A stretch of DNA of 64,000 nucleotides from Pseudoalteromonas arabiensis (GTDB lineage Bacteria > Pseudomonadota > Gammaproteobacteria > Enterobacterales > Alteromonadaceae), in assembly GCF_001550155.1 (NCBI RefSeq), contig NZ_LRUF01000008.1, forward strand, positions 62,001 to 126,000, given 5' to 3'. A program made the position numbers and the translations under genes. The notes under the pieces are model-generated. The model was not told the origin of the DNA, ran no database searches, and saw nothing but the letters and a program-made list of their open reading frames with translations. Positions 53,093 through 62,437 of the stretch are shown here, in pieces. How positions within the stretch are numbered: position 1 is the first letter of the stretch; each line of letters opens with the position of its first letter.

Positions 53093-56000
53093 TTAAATTT
53101 CTAAAAACAACTCTTTAATTAATACTCTATCGCTATTTTTAGCATGGGTTTGTAAAGCACGTATGAAATCCATAGAAGTTGCTGGCCGGTTAGGGTATGC
53201 ATATTCTCTCCAAACAGACTTAAGTGCTTTTATAATGACTTCATCGCCCACTTTTTCTCTGAGTCTTGCAAAAACAATCGTTGCTTTAGAATATTGATCA
53301 TAATTTTTTGTTGAGTTTACAAGTGCTTGTTTAGCTAAAGTGTCAACCCTTAAAGCTTGCTTATATCGCCTAGTTTCGTAGTCAACGAGTGCATTCATCG
53401 CCGCTTTTCCATAGCGTTTTTCTATCATGACTAACTCAATATACTTCGCCATTGACTCGACTAAAAAGGCGCTGTCATCAGGAACGCTGTTACCTATATC
53501 GTGACCAAACCACTGATGAGCCGTTTCATGAACAGCGCGCCGATAGCGCTGATCAAAACCAGCATCAAAACTAGGGAATGCCCTAAACCCCACATTATTT
53601 TCAATAAGTATAATCTCAGGTAAAGCATAACCCGCTCCACCAAACTTGGGCGCGGCAACCATGCTCAATGTCTTTGCTTTATAAGCAACAATATTATCTT
53701 TAAACCAAGTCAGTGTATCTTTCATCGCCTGTAAATTAACGGCTATTGAATCGGCTGGTTCCGTAAGCGTTTTTCGATTTGCATATATTAGTAGTTTTAC
53801 CTCACCTAGTTGCTCGCTTATCAGTGAGCTTGGAAGCGTAAGCCATGCAGGTAGATTATTAAATGCCGAATCGGTTTTAAACTTAAAAACTTCGCGATTA
53901 TCTTCGCGTTGATGGGCTATTCGAGTGCCCTGCGTCACAACATAGTAGCCTGATGCGGTTGATACCGTACTCGACATAGTTATGCGATCATACCTTGATG
54001 GTCGATTTTCCTTAACAGCAAGCAGCTCTGAAGGTAAGGAACTTGTCCTAGCGAACAAACCATGCTTTTCCCTAAGGTGCTTGTCTATTAGTTCGTAATT
54101 AACCTGATACCCAATCGTTGGCAACACAGGAACAGCACGAATATAACTAAACTCAGGAGTAATAATTTGATGCCCCACTGCGGGCCAAAGCTTTGCTTGG
54201 TGAATTTCAAACTGCGTGGTGAGTATTTTTATTTCACCGGGTTTTATAGCATCCTCAAACTCATACACCGCTTGATTTAATGATGGGTAAAAAGCAGCTT
54301 TCCTTGCACCAGTTATTTTTATGTCTGCCCATTTATAAAAGCCTGCGCGACCAACTAGGATACGTTTTATAGCAGTAGAATGAGGGTTAGTTAGAGTATA
54401 TTTAAGTTCAAATTGTGCAAACTGTTTGTCAGGATAAAAGTCTATATTAGCATCAATATGACTAATGATTGGTTGCTCTTTATATTTCCAATTCACAAAT
54501 GTGCTTTCATAGTTGGCTTTAAATGCTTCACGTTTATGTGAGTTAGTTAACGGCTTTTCTGCCACTAAATTAAAATGCAACTGCGCAAATAAATAAACAG
54601 ATAAAAAGACTGGCAGCGCTAACCATGTGTCTTTCACTTTTACGGCCCGTCTTCCAAGCCCAGCCCCACGATGATTATAAAGCTGGCTTATGACAACAAA
54701 ACTGAGTACCGCGACAATCCACACGCTCATATATGGCCAATAACTGTTTAAACTAGCTCTGTATCCCCAAAACTCGCTAGGTGCTTGTAATGGTGTCCAA
54801 GCTAAGCTCCAAAAAGTATGTGTGAGACCAAAGGAAGTCATTACTGGCGTAAACTTGAGTATTAAGATAACAATAACAACTAAGCCAGCGACTAAAGGCG
54901 AACGGCAAATATTGAAAATGCACACGCTCACCCAAGCAACTAATGTAAGTGGTAACAGCATTAGAGCGAGTATATAAATATGCTGACTAGCATGGTACTC
55001 ACTGCCAGCAAACCACTCAGCAAAAGAAGCTCCCAAAAAGCTCATCACAGAAAAAACAATTGCTAAAGTCGCCACCGTGAATAATTGGCTGTGTAAAAGC
55101 GTTGCCGTTTTTACTGGCGATGCAGCAATCAGTTCAGCCATATGAAACCGTTTTGCCGCACAACTAACCTGCCAACTCCAAAGCACAAGTAATAAACAGC
55201 CAATGAGCAAATGCATATCAAACGCATAATGATTAATTGCATCGATACTCGTAGGGCTAACCACACTCATTGCTTCTGCATATTCAAAAGAAGACGCAAC
55301 GCTGTTAAATACAATGACTGACCACAATACTAAAGTCAGTTGTGTTATAGGGAGCTTGAGTACATTTAAAATTGAAACTTTATAAAGTGTTAAAAATATG
55401 AAGCAATTATGCCCTTTTGGGGCAATACCCTTGTATAGCACTTTTAAATTTAAGACTGGCTCTGAGGCCTTTGTACCTTGTTTAATATTTTTCTTAGTGG
55501 TGCGAACTGCCACAATATAGATAACAATTGTAAGTGTTACTACCATCAACCGATTTATTACAAGCGCCCAATATTGAGGCTCTACGAAGCCCGCAATAAT
55601 CGTGGAGTAAGCAAAAGGATCAAGCCAAATAGATGCCTGATATAAAGACTCACTTATAATACCACTACCTGCCAAAATGGGATTGCCGGTAATACTTGCG
55701 AAAAACAAATAACCAACCCATATGGCACCCAGAATAGTGTAAGTTACCAATGCACTTTGAAACCGCTTACAAACCCAAAAAGCCAAAACCACCAAAAAGC
55801 TGCAATTTGGAATAAGTAGCAAAAAACTATTTAACAATAGAGAGTTAACAGCTTCCCAATCCAAGCCTTGCACTCTTAACTGCCAATGCCAAACTATCAA
55901 AGATCCAATAAAAGAAATCATGATAAGACATAGTAGTAAACTCACTACACGAAACAGCTCTCTGTATTTTGACGTAATCGGGGTGACACCTATAAGCTCA

Positions 56001-56233
56001 TCCATGTTGTGTAGTTGATCCCGTAAAAAAATAGCGGGGGCAAGTATTCCCACTAGCACGGCAAGCTGCATCATGTGTATTGATATTAAGTGTAAAGAAA
56101 ATTGCTTAAGGGTATCTCCCTCTGCAATAGCCAAACCGGAAGATAACGTAAATGCAAAAAGTGGCGCAAACACACAACATAACCAAACAATAGGTTGAGT
56201 AAAAAGGTACTTTAATTCATTACGAAGTCGCAT
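53093..56233 (-). CDS. ABC permease fused to an M1-type zinc peptidase
   Basis: A 1046-residue protein. The first ~540 residues hold two sets of about six membrane helices of the ABC-2 permease type. From about residue 570 a large extracytoplasmic part ends in an M1 aminopeptidase-like domain with H902-E-T-A-H906 and, about 20 residues later, the third zinc ligand in ESMAKYIE, so the zinc site looks intact. The usual GxMEN exopeptidase motif was not recognised. It would work with the ATPase encoded just upstream (14-base overlap), perhaps cleaving a peptide during or after export. The divergent LytS/LytTR pair may regulate it. Confidence 0.87.
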   Translation of the reverse strand: MRLRNELKYLFTQPIVWLCCVFAPLFAFTLSSGLAIAEGDTLKQFSLHLISIHMMQLAVLVGILAPAIFLRDQLHNMDELIGVTPITSKYRELFRVVSLLLCLIMISFIGSLIVWHWQLRVQGLDWEAVNSLLLNSFLLLIPNCSFLVVLAFWVCKRFQSALVTYTILGAIWVGYLFFASITGNPILAGSGIISESLYQASIWLDPFAYSTIIAGFVEPQYWALVINRLMVVTLTIVIYIVAVRTTKKNIKQGTKASEPVLNLKVLYKGIAPKGHNCFIFLTLYKVSILNVLKLPITQLTLVLWSVIVFNSVASSFEYAEAMSVVSPTSIDAINHYAFDMHLLIGCLLLVLWSWQVSCAAKRFHMAELIAASPVKTATLLHSQLFTVATLAIVFSVMSFLGASFAEWFAGSEYHASQHIYILALMLLPLTLVAWVSVCIFNICRSPLVAGLVVIVILILKFTPVMTSFGLTHTFWSLAWTPLQAPSEFWGYRASLNSYWPYMSVWIVAVLSFVVISQLYNHRGAGLGRRAVKVKDTWLALPVFLSVYLFAQLHFNLVAEKPLTNSHKREAFKANYESTFVNWKYKEQPIISHIDANIDFYPDKQFAQFELKYTLTNPHSTAIKRILVGRAGFYKWADIKITGARKAAFYPSLNQAVYEFEDAIKPGEIKILTTQFEIHQAKLWPAVGHQIITPEFSYIRAVPVLPTIGYQVNYELIDKHLREKHGLFARTSSLPSELLAVKENRPSRYDRITMSSTVSTASGYYVVTQGTRIAHQREDNREVFKFKTDSAFNNLPAWLTLPSSLISEQLGEVKLLIYANRKTLTEPADSIAVNLQAMKDTLTWFKDNIVAYKAKTLSMVAAPKFGGAGYALPEIILIENNVGFRAFPSFDAGFDQRYRRAVHETAHQWFGHDIGNSVPDDSAFLVESMAKYIELVMIEKRYGKAAMNALVDYETRRYKQALRVDTLAKQALVNSTKNYDQYSKATIVFARLREKVGDEVIIKALKSVWREYAYPNRPATSMDFIRALQTHAKNSDRVLIKELFLEI

Positions 56234-57095
56234 TTTTAGCCCCTTGCGATTTCAACTCATAAAAATATTTATCTTGTAGCGTCGCCGTTGCAGCGACGGC
56301 CTCAGGTTCTGGGCATTGAGGGGCGTAAACACGAAATATTGGCTTACCATAACGATAACTTTTGCTCAACACTAGGGAGCCTGCGGGTAGCTCTGATGGT
56401 AAGCGTTTCAATAACCAAACATTACCTGCCAGTTGATGCACTAGTTCATCAACATTGCCACTTTGAATGAGTTTGCCTTGATTGATCATTGCGACAAAGC
56501 GGCACTGATTTTCTATATCTTCAACAATATGGGTAGATAATAAAACTAAACGCTCTTTGCTAATTGAAACTAATAAGTTATTAAGGCTCTCACGCTCAGC
56601 AGGATCAAGGCCTGCGGTTGGCTCATCTAAAATAATGAGTTTAGGATTACCTAGTAAGGCTTGTGCGATTCCGAAACGCTGCTTCATACCACCAGAAAAT
56701 TTACTTACTTTTTTGTTTGCAAACCCTGTTAAATTTAAAAGTGACAGTAATTCATTAATTTGTCGCTTTCGTTGCTCTGAATTAAGGCCTTTCAATATGG
56801 CAATATGCTCTAACAAAGCATGACAACTCATTGCAGGATAAACACCAAACTGCTGTGGTAAATAACCTAGCTGCTTACGCAATTCATCTGGGGACTCTAA
56901 AATATTTAAACCATCAAAATTAATATGACCTGTGTCTACATTTTGTAAGCAGGCTAATGTTCGCATTAAGCTTGATTTTCCAGCTCCATTTGGCCCAAGC
57001 AATCCCACCATTCCTTTGGGCAAATGGATTGTTATGTTATTTAATGCATGTGTGCCATCTGCATATTTCTTATTAATATTTGCGAGTGTAAGCAT
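56220..57095 (-). CDS. ABC transporter ATP-binding protein
   Basis: A 291-residue ATPase with Walker A GPNGAGKSS at about residue 35, signature SGGMKQRFGIAQALLG, Walker B LIILDEPTAGLD and H-loop STHIVEDIE, all intact. The C-terminal 70 residues extend beyond the ATPase core (KSYRYGKPIFRVYAP), as in subunits paired with ABC-2 permeases. It overlaps the permease/M1 gene by 14 bases, so the two form a complete exporter or membrane-remodelling unit. It is divergent from the sensor kinase gene. Confidence 0.9.
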   Translation of the reverse strand: MLTLANINKKYADGTHALNNITIHLPKGMVGLLGPNGAGKSSLMRTLACLQNVDTGHINFDGLNILESPDELRKQLGYLPQQFGVYPAMSCHALLEHIAILKGLNSEQRKRQINELLSLLNLTGFANKKVSKFSGGMKQRFGIAQALLGNPKLIILDEPTAGLDPAERESLNNLLVSISKERLVLLSTHIVEDIENQCRFVAMINQGKLIQSGNVDELVHQLAGNVWLLKRLPSELPAGSLVLSKSYRYGKPIFRVYAPQCPEPEAVAATATLQDKYFYELKSQGAKNATS

Positions 57096-57120
57096 AGGTA
57101 CATTCCTTAATTAACGAATC

Positions 57121-57141
57121 GTTACATTAAGTCACTGTAAC
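57121..57141. promoter_or_regulatory. Inverted repeat between the ABC operon and the kinase gene
   Basis: GTTACA at 57121 and TGTAAC at 57136 are separated by 9 bases, and a second pair TAACC/GGTTA overlaps at 57138-57152. They lie 26 bases before the ABC ATPase start codon and could be an operator, for instance for the LytTR regulator. Confidence 0.4.
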
Positions 57142-57360
57142 CAAACCGGTTAGCCAATTATGATCAAACTATAAAAGCACAGGATGAAAGTAAGTATTTA
57201 GCGTTCATCAATAAAAATAGTACTTTCATCATTACATTCGTGCATTAACAACGAAAATCATTAATCTTACTTGAGTATATAAGGGCATGAAACAGCATGA
57301 TTTTAACTATGCTCATAGGTCATCATGTATTAAGCTGGTTTGTTAGGTTGTAAAAATAAA

Positions 57361-58878
57361 ATGGAGTGGCGTTTGCGGGCTATTTTTTCTCTTCTATCAG
57401 GCAATTCAAATAACAAATATTTGGTTGCTTTGCTGCCAGTATTTGCAGCCATTTTGCTTGAAGGTCATACACGCTACCTGTCGTTAAGGCTTGACTCCCC
57501 GGCTTTATATTTAAAAATAAATCTGCAACTGTTATTGGAATGCCTGCCCTTTTTAATTGCCCATCTTTTAACATTCAAGGGAACATATAAAAGCCCAACC
57601 TTGGTGTGGCTTACAGGCTTCACTCTGTATCCGCTCAGCATATATACACTTGCTCTAGTTTCTTCAACTTACGCTCAATGGCAATACTTAAGCGTGCAAT
57701 GTTGGATTTTGTGCTCGTTAGCCAGCTTACTTTGGCTGGTTTCACAGCGTAATAAGACCAATAAAAACAGCTTAATTGCTAGGTGGTTTATCTCTTTTAT
57801 ATCATTAGATAACGTGGTGCTAATGATACTGATTTGTTGGGCTTTTTTGTTCGCAGGTATACTTAATAGCCATCAAGACCCTTTATTAAATCAACCATTC
57901 GAACTAATTTTTGATGTTGGCAAATTCTTTTCAGAGTTTGATCAGTTTTTATTTTACTTTCTTCAACTTGGCGTTTATGCCGTTATTATATACAGCTTAT
58001 ATTTAATAAATCGCTACGTGCTTATTCGCCATTTATTAGCAAACTACGGTGTCTTCACTTTTGTGGCCTCATGTCTCATTTTTATGGCTACACTAACCCC
58101 GTTACTTGTCGCACTGGTGCTAACATTACCTATTAATGATTTACCACAACATATTGCGAATCTAACACCTAGTGGTAACCAAAATATTTTTGCTAAATAT
58201 AATTATCAGTTTATGTTTTTCTTTCTGATCATTACTACACCTATCATCCTTGCTTTTGAAAGACAGCAACAGCAAAGTAAATTAAATGAAATAGCAAAAC
58301 AGCAAACCAAAACCGAATTAAAACTTCTTCAACAACAAGTTAACCCACACTTTTTATTTAACACCCTAAACAATTTATATGCACTCACGCTCACAAAATC
58401 AGAGCATGCGCCACAGTTGGTTATGCATTTAGCAGATTTATTAAGATACACTGTCTATGAAGGACAAAAGTCAGTGGTTTTATTAGAAAAAGAATTGGCA
58501 TACCTAAAAAGCTTTATAGAGCTACAAAAAATTAGAAGCGCAAACAAATACTTATTTAACCTAACTTGGCCTGATAGAGTCGACGATCTTCATATAGCGC
58601 CTTTATTACTGATTATAATCGTCGAAAATGCCATTAAACACGGTGTAGAACCTGCATCGGACTCAACAAAAGTAACACTCGCAATTACTATAAATGACAC
58701 TGTGCTAACACTCTTTTGTGAAAACTCTATAAATACCCAAACTGAAAAAAGCCACCTAGGCATGGGGCTTAGTAATCTGCAAAAAAGACTAGAACTGTTA
58801 TACCCAAATAAACATACCTTAACAGCTAAAAAACACGCGACACATTGGCAGACAACCTTAACTTTGGAGTTATCATAA
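57361..58878 (+). CDS. LytS-type sensor histidine kinase
   Basis: About 505 residues from the ATG at 57361; a TTG at 57340 would add seven residues. Roughly 300 N-terminal residues contain about eight membrane segments with no recognised sensor domain. They are followed by a short coiled coil and a His_kinase domain (PF06580 type) with the phosphorylated histidine at about H330 in NPHFLFNTLNNLYAL. The ATP-binding part has IVENAIKHGVEPA and GMGLSNLQKRLELLY. It phosphorylates the LytTR regulator encoded next, whose ATG overlaps its stop codon by one base. Confidence 0.88.
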   Translation: MEWRLRAIFSLLSGNSNNKYLVALLPVFAAILLEGHTRYLSLRLDSPALYLKINLQLLLECLPFLIAHLLTFKGTYKSPTLVWLTGFTLYPLSIYTLALVSSTYAQWQYLSVQCWILCSLASLLWLVSQRNKTNKNSLIARWFISFISLDNVVLMILICWAFLFAGILNSHQDPLLNQPFELIFDVGKFFSEFDQFLFYFLQLGVYAVIIYSLYLINRYVLIRHLLANYGVFTFVASCLIFMATLTPLLVALVLTLPINDLPQHIANLTPSGNQNIFAKYNYQFMFFFLIITTPIILAFERQQQQSKLNEIAKQQTKTELKLLQQQVNPHFLFNTLNNLYALTLTKSEHAPQLVMHLADLLRYTVYEGQKSVVLLEKELAYLKSFIELQKIRSANKYLFNLTWPDRVDDLHIAPLLLIIIVENAIKHGVEPASDSTKVTLAITINDTVLTLFCENSINTQTEKSHLGMGLSNLQKRLELLYPNKHTLTAKKHATHWQTTLTLELS

Positions 58879-59552
58879 TGATAAGAGCAATCATCGTTGA
58901 CGATGAACCCCTTGCCCATCAAGTGATTGAACATCACCTACAGGCACATTCTGATATTAAGATTATAGCTCAATATGTTAGCGCAAAAGATGCCCTTTAT
59001 GGGTTAGCTAAATCCACTGTTGACTTAGTGTTTTTAGATATAAATATGCCAGAGCTAACAGGAATCGAATTATTAAGAACTTTGGCACACCCTCCCCAAG
59101 TCATCATTGTAAGCGCGTACCAAGAATACGCTATAACAGGGTTTGAATTGAATGTGACAGATTACTTACTCAAACCCGTGTCTGCGCCAAGGCTTGAACA
59201 GGCTCTCAATAAGGTGCGTGAGCATTTAGTTAAACCAAATATAATTGAGCCTAATAACATTACGCTTAAAGTAGATAGAGAAAAACGAAAGTTTAACTTA
59301 GATTCTATTGAGTATATTGAGGCATATGGCAACTATGTGAAGGTGCATCAAGCTGAGCAAGTAACACTTGCGAGCACAACACTAAAACAGCTTAGTGAAC
59401 AGCTATCCCATTCATTTACCCAAATTCATAAATCGTTTTTAGTAAACAAACAAAAGGTGATAGCTGTAAACAGTGAATTTGTTGAACTAAATACAGGTAA
59501 AACCCTGAAAATAGGTAAATCTTTTAAAGATCTTTCGCAAACTCTACTTTAA
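58878..59552 (+). CDS. LytTR-family response regulator
   Basis: About 224 residues from the ATG at 58878, overlapping the kinase stop codon. The receiver domain has acidic residues D8 and D9, the phosphoacceptor D54 (LVFLDINMPE) and a conserved lysine in LLKPVSAPR. The C-terminal LytTR DNA-binding domain reads SIEYIEAYGNYVKVHQ, then IHKSFLVNKQKVIAV. It would bind direct repeats or other sites to control target genes, probably including the divergent ABC/M1 operon. The 3' end overlaps the convergent SGNH gene by 4 bases. Confidence 0.9.
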   Translation: MIRAIIVDDEPLAHQVIEHHLQAHSDIKIIAQYVSAKDALYGLAKSTVDLVFLDINMPELTGIELLRTLAHPPQVIIVSAYQEYAITGFELNVTDYLLKPVSAPRLEQALNKVREHLVKPNIIEPNNITLKVDREKRKFNLDSIEYIEAYGNYVKVHQAEQVTLASTTLKQLSEQLSHSFTQIHKSFLVNKQKVIAVNSEFVELNTGKTLKIGKSFKDLSQTLL

Positions 59553-60148
59553 AGATATTCAAATAAATAGTCGGCAAGTAACTTATGCTCTTGGGCCTGC
59601 CAATGTACGCCCTCTGTTTGGCAAGGAGCAAGAAGAGCATAACCGTTTATAAAGTGACACTCATGGCGTTCTGTGACTAATTTATACTCAACTGTTAATT
59701 GCTTCGCTTTTTTGGCAGCGCCAGCATAGATAGACTGATAAGCCCCAACCTCATAAACCGCAGATGGACTCAGCACCACTATTTTAGGCATTTCTCGATG
59801 CAGATAGTGAATCTCGATGTCGACTATTAACGTATCCAGTGCTTTGGCAATATCATCGGCTGCTAATCCAAAACGACGCTTTAAATCGTTCGTACCTAGC
59901 TGAATAATGATGACATCAATATGATACGCTCGAAGATATGGCTCTAAGTACTTAACCCCTAATTTATCACCACTAAATGGTGGTTCATCAGCTATCGTAC
60001 GATTTGGTAGCCCTGCTTCAATAACCAAATGCCCAGCACCGAGCTTGTCTGCAAGCAAACATGGCCAACGTGTATGTTCGTCAAAGCGCTTACCATCTAG
60101 TGGTGAAATTCCATAGGTATTAGAATCACCAAAACAAAGAATATTCAT
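59549..60148 (-). CDS. SGNH/GDSL-type hydrolase
   Basis: A 199-residue protein without a signal peptide, consistent with a cytoplasmic esterase. Block I reads LCFGDSNTYG with the nucleophile serine near residue 9, block III is IIIQLGTNDL, and the C-terminal EGVHWQAQEH supplies the catalytic histidine. This branch resembles arylesterase/acyl-CoA-thioesterase-like relatives that deacylate small esters. Its ATG overlaps the stop of the DsrE-like gene by one base, so both are in one operon. Confidence 0.85.
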   Translation of the reverse strand: MNILCFGDSNTYGISPLDGKRFDEHTRWPCLLADKLGAGHLVIEAGLPNRTIADEPPFSGDKLGVKYLEPYLRAYHIDVIIIQLGTNDLKRRFGLAADDIAKALDTLIVDIEIHYLHREMPKIVVLSPSAVYEVGAYQSIYAGAAKKAKQLTVEYKLVTERHECHFINGYALLAPCQTEGVHWQAQEHKLLADYLFEYL

Positions 60149-60672
60149 TAAAATGGATTCAGGGTATAGCCCTGCTGCTGTAGTTGTGCGTGTGCTGTCA
60201 TGGCAGATAATGCCATTTGCACACCTGGTATCAGTTGCTCTTGCTTAACTTGCATATGTGTTGCCGACTGACCACATACATAAACAACGGTGTTGTGCGC
60301 GAGTAATTGTGAAATCAATTGTTGGTTTTTATTATCGCTATTAAAACGTTGCTTATAAGCGCCCGTTTTGAGTACATCCACGCTTGCACTGCCATGCACA
60401 ACCAAAGCAAGTTCAATGTTTTCTGGTTTCACCCCATGGGCAATGTGCATATTAATAAAACGTGCTAGCGAGTTAATATTGTTATTTTGCTTACCTCTTT
60501 CTGCGGCATCGGCCACATCAAAGGCAATTTTAAACCTTGTTTGCTCATCAATAGCCGTATGATTTGGCACAGTATAATAAAAACCAAATCCTTTAATCGC
60601 GGGCTCTTTTTGCTCTGCATGACTTAAACTTGCTACCAATGCGAGAGATAAACCCAACAATGTTAATTTCAT
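60148..60672 (-). CDS. DsrE-like exported protein
   Basis: A 174-residue protein with a signal peptide ending SHA. The DsrE/F-like fold is suggested by FKIAFDVADAAERGKQNNN, then ELALVVHGSASVDVL and TVVYVCGQSATHM, with a conserved cysteine in the last block. Cytoplasmic DsrE proteins relay sulfur, but exported single-domain versions like this have no established role. It comes before the SGNH gene in the same transcript (one-base overlap). No sulfur-oxidation genes are near. Confidence 0.75.
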   Translation of the reverse strand: MKLTLLGLSLALVASLSHAEQKEPAIKGFGFYYTVPNHTAIDEQTRFKIAFDVADAAERGKQNNNINSLARFINMHIAHGVKPENIELALVVHGSASVDVLKTGAYKQRFNSDNKNQQLISQLLAHNTVVYVCGQSATHMQVKQEQLIPGVQMALSAMTAHAQLQQQGYTLNPF

Positions 60673-60720
60673 AAGTAACCCTGTTGTTTTTTATCTCTAG
60701 CCTAACCTTTTTTTCTGACT

Positions 60721-61185
60721 TTAACTAGCCTCAATATGCTGATGTGCTTTAAAGGTCATGCCTAAATAGTTAAAGGTATTTTTAAACATATCAATAAACG
60801 CACTTGGCGCGTTAATCGAACCTGCATTTGATAGCAGTGAGAACTGCTTTTCACGAAGCGTTCTAAGCTTAGGTCTGAGAATTTCATCGTCCATATAATC
60901 AGTAATACGGTCTAAAAATGCTTTAAATTGTGGCGTTGTGTTATACCAATAAACCGGTGATGCTATCACCCAATGTTGATAGCTTAATAGAGCTTCAAAA
61001 ACGGCATAAAAGTCATCATTTTTATACTGTTTATCGTAGCGGTAAGCTGAAATAATATAATCATCAAGGCAGACGATATCTCCTCCATATTGCTTTTTAT
61101 AATCATTAACTTGTAAGCTCGTATTTCCTTGTTTTCTTGCACTTGAATAGATGATTACTGTATTTTCAGTCGGTTTTTGTTGCAT
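60721..61185 (-). CDS. NADPH-FMN-reductase/flavodoxin-like protein
   Basis: About 154 residues from the ATG at 61185 (AAGGAGC upstream); the frame is open earlier but reaches into the SoxR box. The flavodoxin-like fold is clear: VIIYSSARKQGNTSLQ as the phosphate-binding loop and HWVIASPVYWYNTTPQFKAF as the flavin-contact segment typical of NADPH-dependent FMN reductases. It would reduce quinones, dyes or flavins. It is divergent from soxR with a consensus-like SoxR box between, so it is a probable SoxR target induced by redox-cycling compounds. Confidence 0.82.
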   Translation of the reverse strand: MQQKPTENTVIIYSSARKQGNTSLQVNDYKKQYGGDIVCLDDYIISAYRYDKQYKNDDFYAVFEALLSYQHWVIASPVYWYNTTPQFKAFLDRITDYMDDEILRPKLRTLREKQFSLLSNAGSINAPSAFIDMFKNTFNYLGMTFKAHQHIEAS

Positions 61186-61224
61186 TATTATTGCTCCTTT
61201 TTTTATGATGTGCGCAGCGTAAAA

Positions 61225-61242
61225 CCTCAAGCTAACTTTAGG
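61225..61242. promoter_or_regulatory. SoxR box between the flavoprotein gene and soxR
   Basis: CCTCAAGCTAACTTTAGG matches the E. coli soxS promoter box CCTCAAGTTAACTTGAGG at 16 of 18 positions. It lies 40 bases before the flavoprotein start and 20 before the soxR start, where it can serve both divergent genes. Confidence 0.85.
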
Positions 61243-61262
61243 TCAACACTTTGGAGCAAATT

Positions 61263-61724
61263 ATGTCAGGATCAGAAAAAAAACTCGTTGATGCAAACCT
61301 ATCGGTTGGCTTTGTGGCTAAGCGCAGTGGCGTTAAAGTCTCAACGCTGCATTTTTATGAAACAAAAGGCTTAATCCGTAGTTGGCGTAATAATGGCAAT
61401 CAGCGTCGTTATAAGCCTGATGTACTTCGCCGTATCGCCGTGATAAAAGCAGCACAGGCCATGGGCATTACCCTAGAAGATATAAAGCACACGCTGAGTA
61501 CTCTCCCTGAGCAACGCACACCAACAAAACAAGACTGGGCAGAGCTTTCAAAACGCTGGCAAACTCAATTAGATGAAAAAATTCACTATATGCAACGACT
61601 CAGAGACCGAGTGAACGGCTGTATTGGCTGTGGCTGTTTATCTATGGCTAAGTGCCCTATTTATAATAAAGAAGATCATTTAGGTGAAGAACACTCGGGT
61701 GCTGTGCTTTTAGAAAGAGATTAG
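61263..61724 (+). CDS. soxR: Redox-sensitive transcriptional activator SoxR
   Basis: About 153 residues from the ATG at 61263 (TTGGAGCAAATT upstream). It resembles E. coli SoxR throughout: MerR helix-turn-helix GFVAKRSGVKVSTLHFYETK, GNQRRYKPDVLRRIAVIK, and the [2Fe-2S] cluster cysteines C120, C123, C125 and C131 in CIGCGCLSMAKC. Oxidation of the cluster by redox-cycling drugs turns it into an activator. No soxS gene is next to it, so it probably follows the non-enteric pattern of regulating its targets directly. Confidence 0.95.
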   Translation: MSGSEKKLVDANLSVGFVAKRSGVKVSTLHFYETKGLIRSWRNNGNQRRYKPDVLRRIAVIKAAQAMGITLEDIKHTLSTLPEQRTPTKQDWAELSKRWQTQLDEKIHYMQRLRDRVNGCIGCGCLSMAKCPIYNKEDHLGEEHSGAVLLERD

Positions 61725-61797
61725 CTTTGTTATCTAGTGATTAAACTTTCTTTATCTATTACAATGTTTTAATAGTATAAATGAAAGGAATCTAATC

Positions 61798-62403
61798 ATG
61801 GATAACAGTAATAAAAACCCACCAAAGATCAGCAATGCCCTTAAAACAGTGGATAACAAAGAGCTAAAAAGTACCGGCTTTTGGCTTAATCAAGTTTTTT
61901 TAGTACTATCAACTGTTTTTGGTGTTTATCTCGCAGCGCAAAGTGGTTTAGAGCAAGCGCTAAAGTTTGATACTTTTAGCAAGATGGAAGATAACTATTA
62001 CCTTCGTACTTCTTTGTACGATGAAGTGAAGGATAACGCAGATAATCTTAGTAAGTTTGCAGCCTTGTTGGCTAAAAGCCCACCTAAGTCTGAGCTTGAA
62101 TATAATAAGCCAACAATCGAAAAGTACATTTGGCAAACAATGCAATATTCGCCGACAACATTAGAAACACCAAGCGAGTTTCTAACTCAAGTGCGTCGCT
62201 TTTACAGTAAGAGCCAATTTATTATAGATGCCGCAATAAACCGAAAAATGTCAGCCAAATATGCATCTGAAGAGTTGAAAAAAGCAGTAGCGATAATTGA
62301 AAATCAAACCTTGCCGAACCTACAAAGCAGTGCAGCATTACTTAAAACTGAGCTAAGTAAAAACGGGATCGATATCGGCACGTTAAAAGGGAATAACAAC
62401 TAA
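61798..62403 (+). CDS. Hypothetical membrane-anchored protein, 201 aa
   Basis: Function not recognised. After a short hydrophilic N-terminus one membrane helix (FWLNQVFLVLSTVFGVYLAA, about residues 28-47) is followed by a helical domain of about 150 residues rich in K, S and L with no known motif. It is likely a bitopic inner-membrane protein with the long part in the periplasm. The ATG follows AAAGGAATCTAATC. A strong terminator begins 5 bases after the stop, so it is expressed alone. Confidence 0.65.
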   Translation: MDNSNKNPPKISNALKTVDNKELKSTGFWLNQVFLVLSTVFGVYLAAQSGLEQALKFDTFSKMEDNYYLRTSLYDEVKDNADNLSKFAALLAKSPPKSELEYNKPTIEKYIWQTMQYSPTTLETPSEFLTQVRRFYSKSQFIIDAAINRKMSAKYASEELKKAVAIIENQTLPNLQSSAALLKTELSKNGIDIGTLKGNNN

Positions 62404-62407
62404 TAAA

Positions 62408-62430
62408 AAGGGCATGCAGTGCATGCCCTT
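62408..62430. terminator. Bidirectional terminator between the orphan gene and the lipase gene
   Basis: AAGGGCATGC and GCATGCCCTT form a perfect 10-bp stem around AGT, with A and T flanks. The convergent lipase gene ends 8 bases further on. Confidence 0.82.
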
Positions 62431-62437
62431 AAATATT

